Below, piece by piece: positions 40,627-49,491 of a stretch of 64,000 bases of DNA. Below the pieces are notes generated by a model, which was not told where the DNA came from, made no database searches, and saw only the letters and a program-made list of their open reading frames with translations. The stretch covers positions 1-64,000 of the forward strand of contig JAUXOM010000028.1 of the NCBI GenBank assembly GCA_030682175.1. Reading direction: 5' to 3'. Every line of letters starts with the position of its first letter. Position 1 is the stretch's first letter. This DNA comes from Rhodocyclaceae bacterium. Lineage in GTDB: Bacteria > Pseudomonadota > Gammaproteobacteria > Burkholderiales > Rhodocyclaceae. The position numbers were made by a program, and so were the translations under genes.

Positions 40627-43532
40627 CACGGTGTCTCCCGCAGCATGATGCTGCGCCCCGTCTGGGCGCGCAGCGGCGCATCCAGTTCAAGCAGAAAACG
40701 GTCGCGGCGCGCCTGCCGGCTCTGCAGATAGGGGCGAATCTGGAACAGCGCAAGGCGCCCCGCCACGAAGCCGAATTCCACGTCCGCCGGGACGACCTGC
40801 CCGCTCTCGTCACGCTGGGGAAAACGCTCCGGCAGTTCCCGGCCCAGTCGCCGCAACTGTTCGATTTCGGCCGGCGTCAGCACCGGCTGACCCGAAACCG
40901 GCTGGCTCTCGAGACCGCCAGCGGTGCCCAGGATGCGCCGGGTAGCGGCGCTGGCCTCGGCGAGCAGCCGCACCTCGCCGGTTGCGGCGACGATGAGGAG
41001 TTCCTCCGCGGCCTGCCCGGAAACAGCCCCGCTCACGCCCTCGTTCGCCGCCACCGTGTAGCCGGCGGAACTGCCGCTCTCCAGGTCGAGGGTCACCATC
41101 ACCCCCGACTTGTCCACCGGCACCGCGCGCTGCAGCAGAACCGAAACATAGACGTGCTCGGGAGCGTCCATGCGCATCTGCCGCCAGGCGAAGGCGCGTT
41201 CCGCGAAGGGCGAGGCCCACACGCGCAGGATCGCCGCAACCACGTCGTCCAGGCCCACCACATTCGGCACGGTGAGGTTGAGCCCCGCCCCGCTGAAGCC
41301 GGGCAAATCCTCCACATTGGTGTCGCTGCGCACAAAGACGGCATAGCTGCCGTCCGGACCGAAACGCTCCTGCATGGCACGAGCGAGGGCCGCGCGGAAT
41401 TGTGTCCCGACATCGGCCGTGCCGATCCAGCTCCGCAGCCGTTCCAAGAGCCGCCGGGCTTCGGGCTCCCGCTGCGCGACAGGCAGGCCGTCGATGCGGC
41501 GATACTCGGCGCGCAGCCACGCATGGGCGCTCATTCCCGTTCCCGGCAGGGCGTGTTCGAGGAAGGCGCGGAAGGCGCCGAAGGGAATGACCAGGCCGTC
41601 GGCCACCGCCGCCGGGTAGTGGTGCTTCAGTTCGCCCAGCCGTGCCGCCTTCGGCCCGGCGATGCGTCCGGCGTCGTCCGCCCGCAGCTCGCCGAGCAGA
41701 ATCGGATCGCGCCGCGCGAGGTCCAGCTTGGCGAGATTCGGGTGAATGCGCTCCGCTGGCCGCTCGGCGTGGCCAAAGACAGCCTCCCAGCGCGGGCCGT
41801 CCGCGGCGATCAGCACCCGCCCGCCCGGGCTCACGGCCATGACGATGGGCCGCCCCGCCATCGCCCGCAGGCGCGGCACCAGCCCGGCATCCACCACCAC
41901 GTTGGGGATGCCCAGGTTGCTGGCGAGCAGTTGCACATGGGAAAGGATGTTGCCGGCCTCCAGAGTGAGGATGCCGGCCACGGGCGGGAGGCTCTCTGTC
42001 GTTTCGCGCAGCAGATAGATGCCGTCCGGACGGGGAGCGGTGGCATCCAGACGCAGGATGCCCCGGGCCAGGCCCGGATTGAGGGCGCGCAACCCCGCCC
42101 CAACTGATTGGCCAAAAATCTCGTGCTCGATCCCGGCGAGGCTGTTGGCCTCCTGCAGCAGACCGTCCAGCAAGGCCGAATAGACCAGCAGCGGACTTGC
42201 CCGCAGGCGGTCGGGTATGAACTGGGATGCCAGAGGTTCGATGCGGGCGAGCCCCGTCACCGCAGCGGCAAAGTGGAAGGCCAACTCGCGCCCGGCCCAG
42301 GCGGGCACCCGCGCCAGATAGCCGAGTTCCGCGCGGTAACGCTCCAGGGGCAGGCTCGGCACCGCCAGGCGGTCGAGCGCCTCGCGCGTCGCCTGACGCT
42401 CCCGGGCGGTGAGCAGCCCCACGCCGTACAGGGCCTCGGCGGCGCTGCCCAGCACGGCGAGCCGCTCGGCCGGGCGCGCCCGCGACAGGTCGCCCTGCAA
42501 GCCGCGGCCGCTGGCGAAGGCCGTGGCCTCGACATCCAGACTGAGCCGGAGCGCCGCCACGCGCAGCTTTTGCGGGAGTTCCGGCAGGGCCGCGCGCAAT
42601 TCAGCCAGGAATGCCGCGCTGGCGGCGAAGCGCTGCGCGGGCGATAGTGTGACCTCAAGCTCGAGGGCAAAGCGGCGCAACTGGCCGGCAAATGGATGCT
42701 TGTCGAGGCGCCCGGCCAGTTCATTCAGTGGCTGCTTCAGGTCGCGGATGGCGAAGAGCGCTTCGATGGCCTGGGCGAGTTGCTCGAACTCGGGCTCGCT
42801 GCGCCCTTGCTGGCGGGCATAGGCCCGCACCCGCCCGGCGTCGGCGGCATCCGGCTGCGAGTGGAGCTTGTTGCGCAGCGACGCGAAGCCGGCATCCAGA
42901 GTGGCGAGGCTGGAGGAAAGTTCGTGGGAGCGCGTCACCGTCGCGCCATTGCGTGCCAGCGGCAGCAGCAGCGCCGCCTGGCGCAGCAGCAGAAAGTCCC
43001 GCTCCCCTTGCTGGCGGGCGGCCAAAGCGGCCAGAATCGCCTCTGCGGCCGCAATCTCGTCCTCCACCTGGAAGGCCCCCCGGTAGTAGCGCGCCCGGCG
43101 CAGGATCCAGCCGTTGTCCGCCGCAACCAGATAACGCTCCAGCAGGATGGCCTTCAGCGCCGCTTGTCCCGGCGTGGCGGCCAGGGCCTCGGGATCGGTG
43201 GCGGCCAGCACATTGCCCACCAGGAAACCGGCTTCCTCGAGCGCGCGGGCGCGTTCGCCGAGCCTGCCGTGCTGGATGCCGCCGCCACGGGGCGCGCAGG
43301 CATAGGGTCCGGGGGGCAGCACCGCACCATCCTTGCAGAACCAGTAGATCCCGTCGAAGGGGCCCCGGGGGTCGGTCTTCATCCCGGCGAGCCAACGAGC
43401 CATCTCTGCGGTGTCGGGGGGCGCGTCGGCTGCAGCGAGAGGCGCCCACGCGAGGAAGAGGGCAGTCAACAGTCCCCCTGTCGCGGCAAGGATTGCGCGG
43501 GGAAAGGTAGCGGTGCGTCTTTCGTGCTTCAT
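40626..43532 (-). CDS. Exported dikinase, glucan water dikinase/PEP synthase-like
   Basis: A 968-residue protein with a signal peptide (RAILAATGGLLTALFLAWAPLAAADA). Residues about 40-480 are helical and unrecognised. A phosphohistidine swivel domain follows (about 500-590) with GNILSHVQLLASNLGIPNVV, the His being the expected phosphate carrier. The C-terminal ATP-grasp (about 620-968) has GPKAARLGEL, FVRSDTNVEDLPGFSGAG, VWASPFAERAFAWR and LFQIRPY. Swivel before ATP-grasp is the order of glucan water dikinase, the reverse of PEP synthase. It would move the beta-phosphate of ATP onto a substrate. Export is odd, since ATP is scarce in the periplasm; the nearby NTP/NDP transporter may be relevant. 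It forms an operon with the downstream hydrolase. Confidence 0.8.
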   Translation of the reverse strand: MKHERRTATFPRAILAATGGLLTALFLAWAPLAAADAPPDTAEMARWLAGMKTDPRGPFDGIYWFCKDGAVLPPGPYACAPRGGGIQHGRLGERARALEEAGFLVGNVLAATDPEALAATPGQAALKAILLERYLVAADNGWILRRARYYRGAFQVEDEIAAAEAILAALAARQQGERDFLLLRQAALLLPLARNGATVTRSHELSSSLATLDAGFASLRNKLHSQPDAADAGRVRAYARQQGRSEPEFEQLAQAIEALFAIRDLKQPLNELAGRLDKHPFAGQLRRFALELEVTLSPAQRFAASAAFLAELRAALPELPQKLRVAALRLSLDVEATAFASGRGLQGDLSRARPAERLAVLGSAAEALYGVGLLTARERQATREALDRLAVPSLPLERYRAELGYLARVPAWAGRELAFHFAAAVTGLARIEPLASQFIPDRLRASPLLVYSALLDGLLQEANSLAGIEHEIFGQSVGAGLRALNPGLARGILRLDATAPRPDGIYLLRETTESLPPVAGILTLEAGNILSHVQLLASNLGIPNVVVDAGLVPRLRAMAGRPIVMAVSPGGRVLIAADGPRWEAVFGHAERPAERIHPNLAKLDLARRDPILLGELRADDAGRIAGPKAARLGELKHHYPAAVADGLVIPFGAFRAFLEHALPGTGMSAHAWLRAEYRRIDGLPVAQREPEARRLLERLRSWIGTADVGTQFRAALARAMQERFGPDGSYAVFVRSDTNVEDLPGFSGAGLNLTVPNVVGLDDVVAAILRVWASPFAERAFAWRQMRMDAPEHVYVSVLLQRAVPVDKSGVMVTLDLESGSSAGYTVAANEGVSGAVSGQAAEELLIVAATGEVRLLAEASAATRRILGTAGGLESQPVSGQPVLTPAEIEQLRRLGRELPERFPQRDESGQVVPADVEFGFVAGRLALFQIRPYLQSRQARRDRFLLELDAPLRAQTGRSIMLRETP

Positions 43533-43633
43533 GCCTGCTCACCCAAAGAAGCCAGCGGCCAGAGACTCTGGCCTTGATCAAAGTGTATGCCCAATCCTGC
43601 CGGTGGCAAGGCCGCTGGAGGCACGCCGCCCCC

Positions 43634-43690
43634 ATGTTGGCGGCGAGACGGCTGGCGCCGTCCACATGTTGAAGGCGAGACGGCTGGCGC
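43634..43690. repeat. Two 32-bp tandem units upstream of iorA
   Basis: Two near-identical units begin ATGTTGGCGGCGAGACGGCT and ATGTTGAAGGCGAGACGGCT. Each contains the short palindrome GACGGC-TGGC-GCCGTC. They lie in the 330-bp divergent space between the dikinase and iorA, where I see no gene. Confidence 0.7.
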
Positions 43691-43738
43691 CGTCCCGCCA
43701 GTCCCACGGGGATTCCCTTCGGTCACGCTCACTTTTGC
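43691..43738 (-). repeat. Dispersed repeat, GTCGGCG family, inverted copy
   Basis: On the minus strand it reads GTGAGCGTGACCGAAGGGAA, then TCCCCGTGGGACTGGCGGGA, a variant of the modules at 35191 and 37044. It directly follows the tandem hairpin units. Confidence 0.65.
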
Positions 43739-43862
43739 GAATTTTGCGGGTAGACGCTGGCGGGCCAAAAAAGCGATAATCCGACCTCTTTTACCGGCTT
43801 TCATGGTGCCAGACGGCATCAGGGCCATGGTTAACCATTCCTCACCACGCAGAGAGTCCAAT

Positions 43863-45734
43863 ATGGCAGCAGTAGCAGCACTCGCACCCGCGCCGAACCT
43901 GTCCCGGCTGCTTCTTTCCGGCAACGAGGCCGTCGCCCGCGCCGTCTGGGAATCCGGTTGCAAGGTGGCCGCTGCCTATCCCGGCACGCCTTCGACCGAG
44001 ATCCTAGAAGCCCTGTGCACCTACCCGGACATTTATACCGAGTGGTCGGTGAATGAAAAGGTGTCCATGGAGGTCGCGCTGGGCGCCTCGATGATGGGTG
44101 CGCGCTCTTTCTGTGCGATGAAGCACGTCGGCCTCAACGTCGCCGCCGACCCCCTGATGACGCTGACCTTGACCGGCACGGTCGGCGGCATGGTGATCGC
44201 CGTCGCCGACGACGTCGGCATGGCCTCGTCGCAGAACGAGCAGGACTCGCGGTTCTACGCCCGCTTCGCCCATCTGCCCATGTTCGAGCCGGCCGATTCG
44301 CAGGAGGCCTACGATATGGTGCACGCCGCGTTCGAACTGTCGGAACAGCACCAGGTGCCCGTGTTCGTGCGCATGACGGCACGCATCTGCCACGTCAAGT
44401 GCGTCACCCAGGTCGGCGAGCGCGTGGCGCACGAGCCGGCCGGCTTCGTCAAGAACGCCGAGCGCTGGGTGATGGTGCCGGCCCACGCCAAGCGGCGCAT
44501 TCCTTTGATGTTCGAGCGCGACGCGGTGCTGCGCGAGGTGTCCGAGCATTCTCCGCTGAACGTGCTGGAACCGGGCAAGGATCGCCGCGTCGGCTTCGTC
44601 ACCAGCGGGCCGGCCTACATGCATGTGCGCGAAGCCTTCCCGGATGCGCCGGTGCTCAAGTTGGGCATGAGTAATCCCCTGCCGCTGAACATGATCAAAG
44701 CACTGGCCGCCATGGTCGATACGCTGGTGGTCGTCGAGGAAGTCGAACCGGTCGTCGAGACCGAGATTCGTGCCGCCGGCATCGCCGTGCATGGCAAGGA
44801 CATCCTGCCGAAGATCGGCGAACTGGCCCCCGAGGTGCTGACCCCGGCGATCAACCGCCTGCTGAACAACGAACCAGCGCCGCCGCCAGTCGCCGCGCCG
44901 GCCGTGTTCCCGCGGCCGCCGACGCTGTGCGCCTCCTGCCCGCACATGGGCATTTACTACACGCTGTCGCAACTGAAGAACATCATCGTTGCCGGCGACA
45001 TCGGCTGCTACACGCTCGGCGCCGGCCACCCGTGGAATGCGCTCGACACGACAATCTGCATGGGCGCCGCCGTGACCGTTGCACACGGCATGGACAAGGG
45101 CCGCGGCGCGGTCGACAAGAACAAGAAAATCCTCGCCGTGATGGGCGATTCGACTTTCATGCACATGGGCATGCAGGGCCTGCTCGACGCGACCTACAAC
45201 AACAGCAACATCACTTTCCTGCTGCTCGACAACGGCACGGTGGGCATGACCGGCGGCCAGAACACGCCCGCCAACGGCCTCGACATCCGTGGCAACCCGG
45301 CGCCGCGCATCGACTTCCGCAAGCTGGTCGAGGCGCTCGGCGTGAAGCCCGAGCGGGTGCGCGAGGTCGATCCTTACGAGATGCCCAAGCTGTTCAAGGT
45401 GATCCGCGAGGAGACCAAGATCGAGGAAGTTTCGGTCATCCTCGCTTACCGGCCCTGCGTGCTCACCGACGAATTCAAGGCGGCGCGCGCCTACCATGTC
45501 GATGATGACAAATGCACCGGCTGCGGCAACTGCATCGATGTCGGCTGCCCGGCGATTCATGTCACGCATCGCGAAAAGGTGGTGAAGCCGTCCGGCAAGG
45601 AAGTCGACCTCGCCTTCGTGCGCATCGACCCGATCGCGTGTACCGGCTGTGGCATGTGCCTCCAGCCCTGTGCGCCGGATGCCATCATGCAGGTCGCAGG
45701 GCCGCGCGTCGTGGCCATGCTGCGTCCGGTCTGA
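43863..45734 (+). CDS. iorA: Indolepyruvate ferredoxin oxidoreductase, alpha subunit
   Basis: The start MAAVAALAPAP at 43863 (AGAGAG upstream) is preferred; the longer frame reads the repeats. The 623-residue product has an N-terminal pyrimidine-binding half (SGNEAVARAVWESG, AYPGTPSTEI), a central TPP-binding part (GDSTFMHMGMQGLLD, then DNGTVGMTGGQ), and a C-terminal ferredoxin domain with two 4Fe-4S motifs, CTGCGNCIDVGCP and CTGCGMCLQPCAP. With IorB it oxidatively decarboxylates aryl-pyruvates such as indolepyruvate or phenylpyruvate to the acyl-CoA, reducing ferredoxin. iorB follows after a 122-bp spacer holding a repeat. Substrate preference cannot be told from sequence. Confidence 0.95.
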   Translation: MAAVAALAPAPNLSRLLLSGNEAVARAVWESGCKVAAAYPGTPSTEILEALCTYPDIYTEWSVNEKVSMEVALGASMMGARSFCAMKHVGLNVAADPLMTLTLTGTVGGMVIAVADDVGMASSQNEQDSRFYARFAHLPMFEPADSQEAYDMVHAAFELSEQHQVPVFVRMTARICHVKCVTQVGERVAHEPAGFVKNAERWVMVPAHAKRRIPLMFERDAVLREVSEHSPLNVLEPGKDRRVGFVTSGPAYMHVREAFPDAPVLKLGMSNPLPLNMIKALAAMVDTLVVVEEVEPVVETEIRAAGIAVHGKDILPKIGELAPEVLTPAINRLLNNEPAPPPVAAPAVFPRPPTLCASCPHMGIYYTLSQLKNIIVAGDIGCYTLGAGHPWNALDTTICMGAAVTVAHGMDKGRGAVDKNKKILAVMGDSTFMHMGMQGLLDATYNNSNITFLLLDNGTVGMTGGQNTPANGLDIRGNPAPRIDFRKLVEALGVKPERVREVDPYEMPKLFKVIREETKIEEVSVILAYRPCVLTDEFKAARAYHVDDDKCTGCGNCIDVGCPAIHVTHREKVVKPSGKEVDLAFVRIDPIACTGCGMCLQPCAPDAIMQVAGPRVVAMLRPV

Positions 45735-45744
45735 AATTATGGAT

Positions 45745-45850
45745 CCCCATCCCCCCAGCCCCCTTCCTCAGGAAGTGGGTGACTGTTGTTCAGCCGCTGC
45801 GCGGCTTCCATGCTCTGGCTGTTCCTCCTTGGGGCGGCCCGGCGGAGAAA
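45745..45850 (+). repeat. Hairpin-rich repeat in front of iorB
   Basis: It closely resembles the repeat at 47531-47638 before purE. It has hairpin-forming GCCGCTGCGCGGC and GTTCCTCC facing GGAGAAAC close to the iorB start. Here the last stem has one mismatch and the ribosome site is weaker (GGAG). Confidence 0.75.
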
Positions 45851-45856
45851 CCCATT

Positions 45857-46468
45857 ATGGAAAATAACATTACCAACATCCTCGTCTGCGGCATTGGCGG
45901 CCAGGGTGTCATGACCGCCACCGAAATCCTCGCCGAGGCGGCCATCGCCGAAGGCCACGATGCGAAAAAAACCGAAGTCGCCGGCATGGCCCAACGCGGC
46001 GGCGTGGTGACCTCGCATCTGCGCTTCGGCCCCAAGGTGCTCTCGCCGCAGATCGCGCCGGGCACCGTGCATGTGCTGCTCGGCTTCGAAGCCGCCGAGG
46101 CGCTGCGCTGGTCGGCCTACCTGCGGCCGGACGGCCTCGCCCTGGTGAATGACTCGCGGCTGGTGCCGCCGGTGGTCGAGATCGGCCTGTTCGACTATCC
46201 GGCAGATCCGATCGGCGAGATGCGCGCCGCCGGCATCCGCACGGTAAGTTTCGATGCCGCCACCATCGCCAGCAACCTGGGTGACCTGCGTCTGGGCAAC
46301 ACCGTCATGCTGGGTGCCATCGCCGATCACCTGCCGTTTGCCGCGGACGTGCTGCTGCGCTGCATCGAGGCGCGCTTTGCCCGCAAGGGCGCGGCCATCG
46401 TCGAACTGAATCGTCGTGCCTTCGCCGCCGGCCGGGCTGCCGCGGCGCAGGAAGCCGTCCCCGCCTAA
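45857..46468 (+). CDS. iorB: Indolepyruvate ferredoxin oxidoreductase, beta subunit
   Basis: ATG at 45857, just after the hairpin repeat; the longer frame runs back into iorA in another frame. The 203-residue product is a gamma-type oxidoreductase domain: LVCGIGGQGVMTATEILAEA at the start, then KKTEVAGMAQRGG and VTSHLRFG, which bind CoA and contact the alpha subunit. Length is normal. It works only with IorA. Placing a repeat between the two subunit genes, instead of tight coupling, is unusual and may tune the subunit ratio. Confidence 0.94.
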   Translation: MENNITNILVCGIGGQGVMTATEILAEAAIAEGHDAKKTEVAGMAQRGGVVTSHLRFGPKVLSPQIAPGTVHVLLGFEAAEALRWSAYLRPDGLALVNDSRLVPPVVEIGLFDYPADPIGEMRAAGIRTVSFDAATIASNLGDLRLGNTVMLGAIADHLPFAADVLLRCIEARFARKGAAIVELNRRAFAAGRAAAAQEAVPA

Positions 46469-46504
46469 CTTTCATGGCGGCAGACACCACCCCTGATGAT
46501 GAAA

Positions 46505-46620
46505 TCTGTCTTTCCCGCGAAGGCGGGAACCCATAATTTATCAGTCTGACCACCACAGTATGGATTCCCTTCCCCGATAAAAGCATTCGAGGATGACGCG
46601 CGGGAATGACGGTGCTTGAA
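46505..46620. repeat. dRS3-like inverted repeat region
   Basis: TTCCCGC-GAAG-GCGGGAA forms a perfect 7-bp stem at 46512-46529, and GCGCGGGAATGACGG recurs near 46600 as the other arm of a dispersed unit. It occupies the gap between iorB and folD. It could end iorB transcription, but no T-run follows. Confidence 0.6.
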
Positions 46621-46671
46621 TTGTGTTTCACGAAAATGTTCCAAGCTTCACGCTAAAAAGGAATAAACACC

Positions 46672-47526
46672 ATGACCGCTCGCATTCTTGACGGCAACGC
46701 CCTGTCGCAAATTGTCCGCGCCGACCTGGCGGAAAAAGCCGCCGCCCTCAAGGCCACGCAGAACATCGTGCCCTGCCTCGCCGTGATCCTCGTCGGCGAA
46801 GATCCCGCCTCGGCCGTTTATGTGCGCAACAAGGTCGCGGCCTGCGAAAAGGCCGGCTTTCGCTCGATCAAGGAAAGCTACCCGCCCAATGTCGAACCGA
46901 TAGTGGTGCTCGGCAAGATCGCGGCACTCAACGCCGACCCGAGCGTACATGGCATTCTGGTGCAATTGCCGCTGCCCAGGCAGTTCGATGCCGCGGCCGT
47001 GCTCGAAGCCATCTCCCCCGAGAAGGACGTGGACGGCTTTCACGCCGAAAACGTCGGCGCCCTGATGCAGGGCAACCCGCGCTTCGTTCCCTGCACCCCT
47101 TGTGGCGTCATGAAAATGCTGGCGTCGGAGAACGTACCCCTCAAGGGCGCCGAGGCCGTCATCGTCGGCCGCAGCAATATCGTCGGCAAGCCGATGGCGA
47201 TGCTGCTGCTGGCGGAAAGCTGTACGGTCACGATCTGCCATTCGCGCACCAGGGACCTCGCCTTCCATACCCGCCGCGCGGACATCCTGGTTGCCGCCGT
47301 CGGCCAGCCGAAGATGATCACCGGCGACATGATCAAGCCCGGTGCGACAGTGATCGATGTCGGCATCAACCGCACCCCGGAAGGCAAGCTGTGCGGCGAC
47401 GTCGATTTCGAATCGGCCAAGGAAGTCGCCGGCCTCATCACCCCGGTACCCGGCGGCGTCGGCCCGATGACCATCACCATGCTGCTTGCCAACACCCTCG
47501 AAGCGGCCGAGAGGACGCTGGGATGA
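46672..47526 (+). CDS. folD: Methylene-THF dehydrogenase/methenyl-THF cyclohydrolase
   Basis: A 284-residue bifunctional folate enzyme that interconverts 5,10-methylene-THF and 10-formyl-THF with NADP. The signatures are complete: [13 protein letters not shown] (Tyr and catalytic Lys), [32 protein letters not shown] for the nucleotide-binding loop, and [12 protein letters not shown] at the end. It starts with MTARILDGN and is of normal length. Formyl-THF feeds purine synthesis, which fits purE and purK directly downstream. The two are separated only by a hairpin repeat. Confidence 0.97.
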   Translation: MTARILDGNALSQIVRADLAEKAAALKATQNIVPCLAVILVGEDPASAVYVRNKVAACEKAGFRSIKESYPPNVEPIVVLGKIAALNADPSVHGILVQLPLPRQFDAAAVLEAISPEKDVDGFHAENVGALMQGNPRFVPCTPCGVMKMLASENVPLKGAEAVIVGRSNIVGKPMAMLLLAESCTVTICHSRTRDLAFHTRRADILVAAVGQPKMITGDMIKPGATVIDVGINRTPEGKLCGDVDFESAKEVAGLITPVPGGVGPMTITMLLANTLEAAERTLG

Positions 47527-47530
47527 TGGC

Positions 47531-47638
47531 CCTCATTCCCCCAGCCCCCTTCTCGAAGAAGGGGGTGACGGTTGTTCGCGGGCTGCGCCCGCTCCATGTA
47601 TTGGCCGTTCCTCCTTGGGGCGGCCCGGCGGAGGAACT
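47531..47638 (+). repeat. Hairpin-rich repeat in front of purE
   Basis: It contains CCCCCTTCT-CGA-AGAAGGGGG (9-bp perfect stem, 47545-47565), GCGGGC-TGC-GCCCGC, and GTTCCTCC...GGAGGAAC. It is a second copy of the iorB leader repeat and fills the whole folD-purE gap. Confidence 0.8.
47608..47637 (+). promoter_or_regulatory. Hairpin that covers the purE ribosome binding site
   Basis: GTTCCTCC (47608-47615) is the exact reverse complement of GGAGGAAC (47630-47637), which is the purE Shine-Dalgarno and lies one base before ATG (47639). The 14-base loop is GC-rich. Folded, it would block initiation. Regulation is inferred; only the pairing is seen. Confidence 0.6.
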
Positions 47639-48157
47639 ATGAAAACCACACACCCGCTGGTCGGCATCGTCATGGGTTCGGATTCGGACTGGCCGATCAT
47701 GCAGGCGGCGGCGCGCATCCTTGAGGAGTTCGACGTGCCCTACGAGGCCAAGGTGGTCTCCGCCCATCGCACGCCCGACCTGCTGTACGACTATGCCGCC
47801 GTGGCGCACGAGCGCGACCTCAAGGCGATCATCGCCGGCGCCGGTGGCGCGGCCCACTTGCCGGGCATGCTGGCGGCCAAGACCATCGTGCCGGTGCTTG
47901 GCGTGCCGGTGCCGTCGAAGCATCTCAACGGCCTTGACTCCCTGCTGTCGATCGTGCAGATGCCCAAGGGCGTGCCGGTCGCCACCTTCGCCATCGGCGA
48001 GGCCGGCGCGGCCAATGCGGCGCTCACCGCCATTGCGATCATCGCGACCTGCAACGACAAGCGCGGCAAGGAACTGTCGCGCAAACTCGACGAATTCCGC
48101 GCGCGCCAGAGCGAAAAAGTGCTGGCGATGGAACTCGAATTGCCGAGGCAGGTGTGA
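47639..48157 (+). CDS. purE: N5-carboxyaminoimidazole ribonucleotide mutase
   Basis: ATG at 47639 after GGAGGAAC; the longer frame reads through the repeat. The 172-residue class I PurE converts N5-CAIR to CAIR in purine synthesis. Motifs are [29 protein letters not shown] and [18 protein letters not shown], with the active-site His in SAHR. It is followed 27 bp later by purK, its normal partner. Confidence 0.97.
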   Translation: MKTTHPLVGIVMGSDSDWPIMQAAARILEEFDVPYEAKVVSAHRTPDLLYDYAAVAHERDLKAIIAGAGGAAHLPGMLAAKTIVPVLGVPVPSKHLNGLDSLLSIVQMPKGVPVATFAIGEAGAANAALTAIAIIATCNDKRGKELSRKLDEFRARQSEKVLAMELELPRQV

Positions 48158-48184
48158 GCCAGCAATGATTCTGCCGCCGGCGCC

Positions 48185-49333
48185 ATGATCCTGCCACCCG
48201 CCACTCTGGGCATGCTCGGCGGCGGCCAGCTCGGCCGCTTCTTCGTCATGGCCGCGCATGAACTCGGTTACCGCGTCATGGTGCTCGACCCTGACGAACA
48301 CAGCCCCGCCGGACGCAGCGCCGACGAACACATTGTCGCCGCCTACGACGACCTCGCGGCGCTGGAGCGCCTGAGCGGCCAGTGCGCGGCGGTGACCACC
48401 GAATTCGAGAACGTGCCGGCGGACACGCTGGCCCACCTGTCGAAATTCGTCACCGTGCGGCCGAACGCCGAAGCGGTGCGCACCTGCCAGAACCGCAGTG
48501 CGGAAAAAGCCTTTCTCAAGCGACATGGCTTTCCCCATGCGCCGTATGCCGACATTCGCAGCGCAGACGATTTGCGCAACGCCAACGCCGGCCTGTTTCC
48601 GGGCATCCTCAAGGTGGCGCGCTTCGGTTATGACGGCAAAGGCCAGGCACGCGTCAATAGCCGCGCGGAAGCGCTGCTTGCCTGGGGCCAGATGCGCAAC
48701 GAGCCTTGCGTGCTGGAGCAGCAGATGAAGCTCGACTACGAAGTCTCCGTTGTGCTGGCGCGTGACGAATCCGGCAAGGTCAGATGCTTCCCCACCGCCG
48801 AAAACAGCCACCGCCGCGGCATCCTCGACATCTCGCTGGTGCCGGCGCGCACCTCGGGCTGCCTCGCCGGCAATGCCGAAGAGATTGCCGAAGGCATCGC
48901 CCAGAAGATGGATTACGTCGGCACCCTCGGCGTCGAGTTCTTCATCGTGCATGGCCAGTTGTACGTCAACGAAATGGCGCCGCGCCCGCACAACTCCGGC
49001 CACTACACCCTCGACGCCTGCGTCACCAACCAGTTCGAGCAGCAGGTGCGCGCCCTGTGCGGCCTGCCGCTCGGCGCGGCGCGCGCGCACAGCGCGGCGG
49101 CCATGGTCAATCTGCTCGGCGACATCTGGTACCGCACCGACCCGCGCCACGCGCATGAACCCGACTGGGCGCAACTGCTGGCGATTCCCAACCTGAAACT
49201 GCACCTCTACGGCAAACGCCACCCCCGCCCCGGCCGCAAGATGGGCCACTTCACCGTCATCGGCAGCGACCCGCTGGAAGTGCAAAAGTCGGCAATCACC
49301 GCACGAAAAGCCATCGGCATCGATGATGAGTAA
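48185..49333 (+). CDS. purK: N5-carboxyaminoimidazole ribonucleotide synthase
   Basis: A 382-residue ATP-grasp enzyme that joins bicarbonate to AIR using ATP, making the substrate of PurE. It begins MILPPATLGMLGGGQLGRFF, the usual dinucleotide-like opening. The ATP-grasp core has KVARFGYDGKGQ, and VNEMAPRPHNSGHYT is the diagnostic C-terminal motif. Length is normal. It forms an operon with purE; downstream is a tandem repeat before the Sua5-type gene. Confidence 0.97.
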   Translation: MILPPATLGMLGGGQLGRFFVMAAHELGYRVMVLDPDEHSPAGRSADEHIVAAYDDLAALERLSGQCAAVTTEFENVPADTLAHLSKFVTVRPNAEAVRTCQNRSAEKAFLKRHGFPHAPYADIRSADDLRNANAGLFPGILKVARFGYDGKGQARVNSRAEALLAWGQMRNEPCVLEQQMKLDYEVSVVLARDESGKVRCFPTAENSHRRGILDISLVPARTSGCLAGNAEEIAEGIAQKMDYVGTLGVEFFIVHGQLYVNEMAPRPHNSGHYTLDACVTNQFEQQVRALCGLPLGAARAHSAAAMVNLLGDIWYRTDPRHAHEPDWAQLLAIPNLKLHLYGKRHPRPGRKMGHFTVIGSDPLEVQKSAITARKAIGIDDE

Positions 49334-49353
49334 TGTCCGGACCAGGTGCCGTC

Positions 49354-49491
49354 TTTCGGCGCAGGCTAACGTGAGCGTAGCGGACGTTAAGGTACAAAGC
49401 GGCGGCCGTAGCCAAAACGCAGTTTCGGCGCAGGCTAACGTGAGCGAAGCGAACGTTAAGCAGCGCAGCGGCGGCCGTAGCCAAAAGTCGG
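49354..49491. repeat. Two 69-bp tandem repeats after purK
   Basis: Each unit starts TTTCGGCGCAGGCTAACGTG and runs through an ACGTTAAG and an AGCGGCGGCCGTAGCC segment; the two differ at only a few positions. The second runs straight into AAAAGTCGGCGCTGGCG, the GTCGGCG-family core, just before the next gene. An internal CTAACGT...ACGTTAAG can pair imperfectly. Confidence 0.75.

Noticed and set aside
44004-45569. Minus-strand 521-codon frame opposite iorA
   Set aside because: His/Arg-rich shadow sequence with no recognisable motif; iorA on the plus strand is unambiguous.
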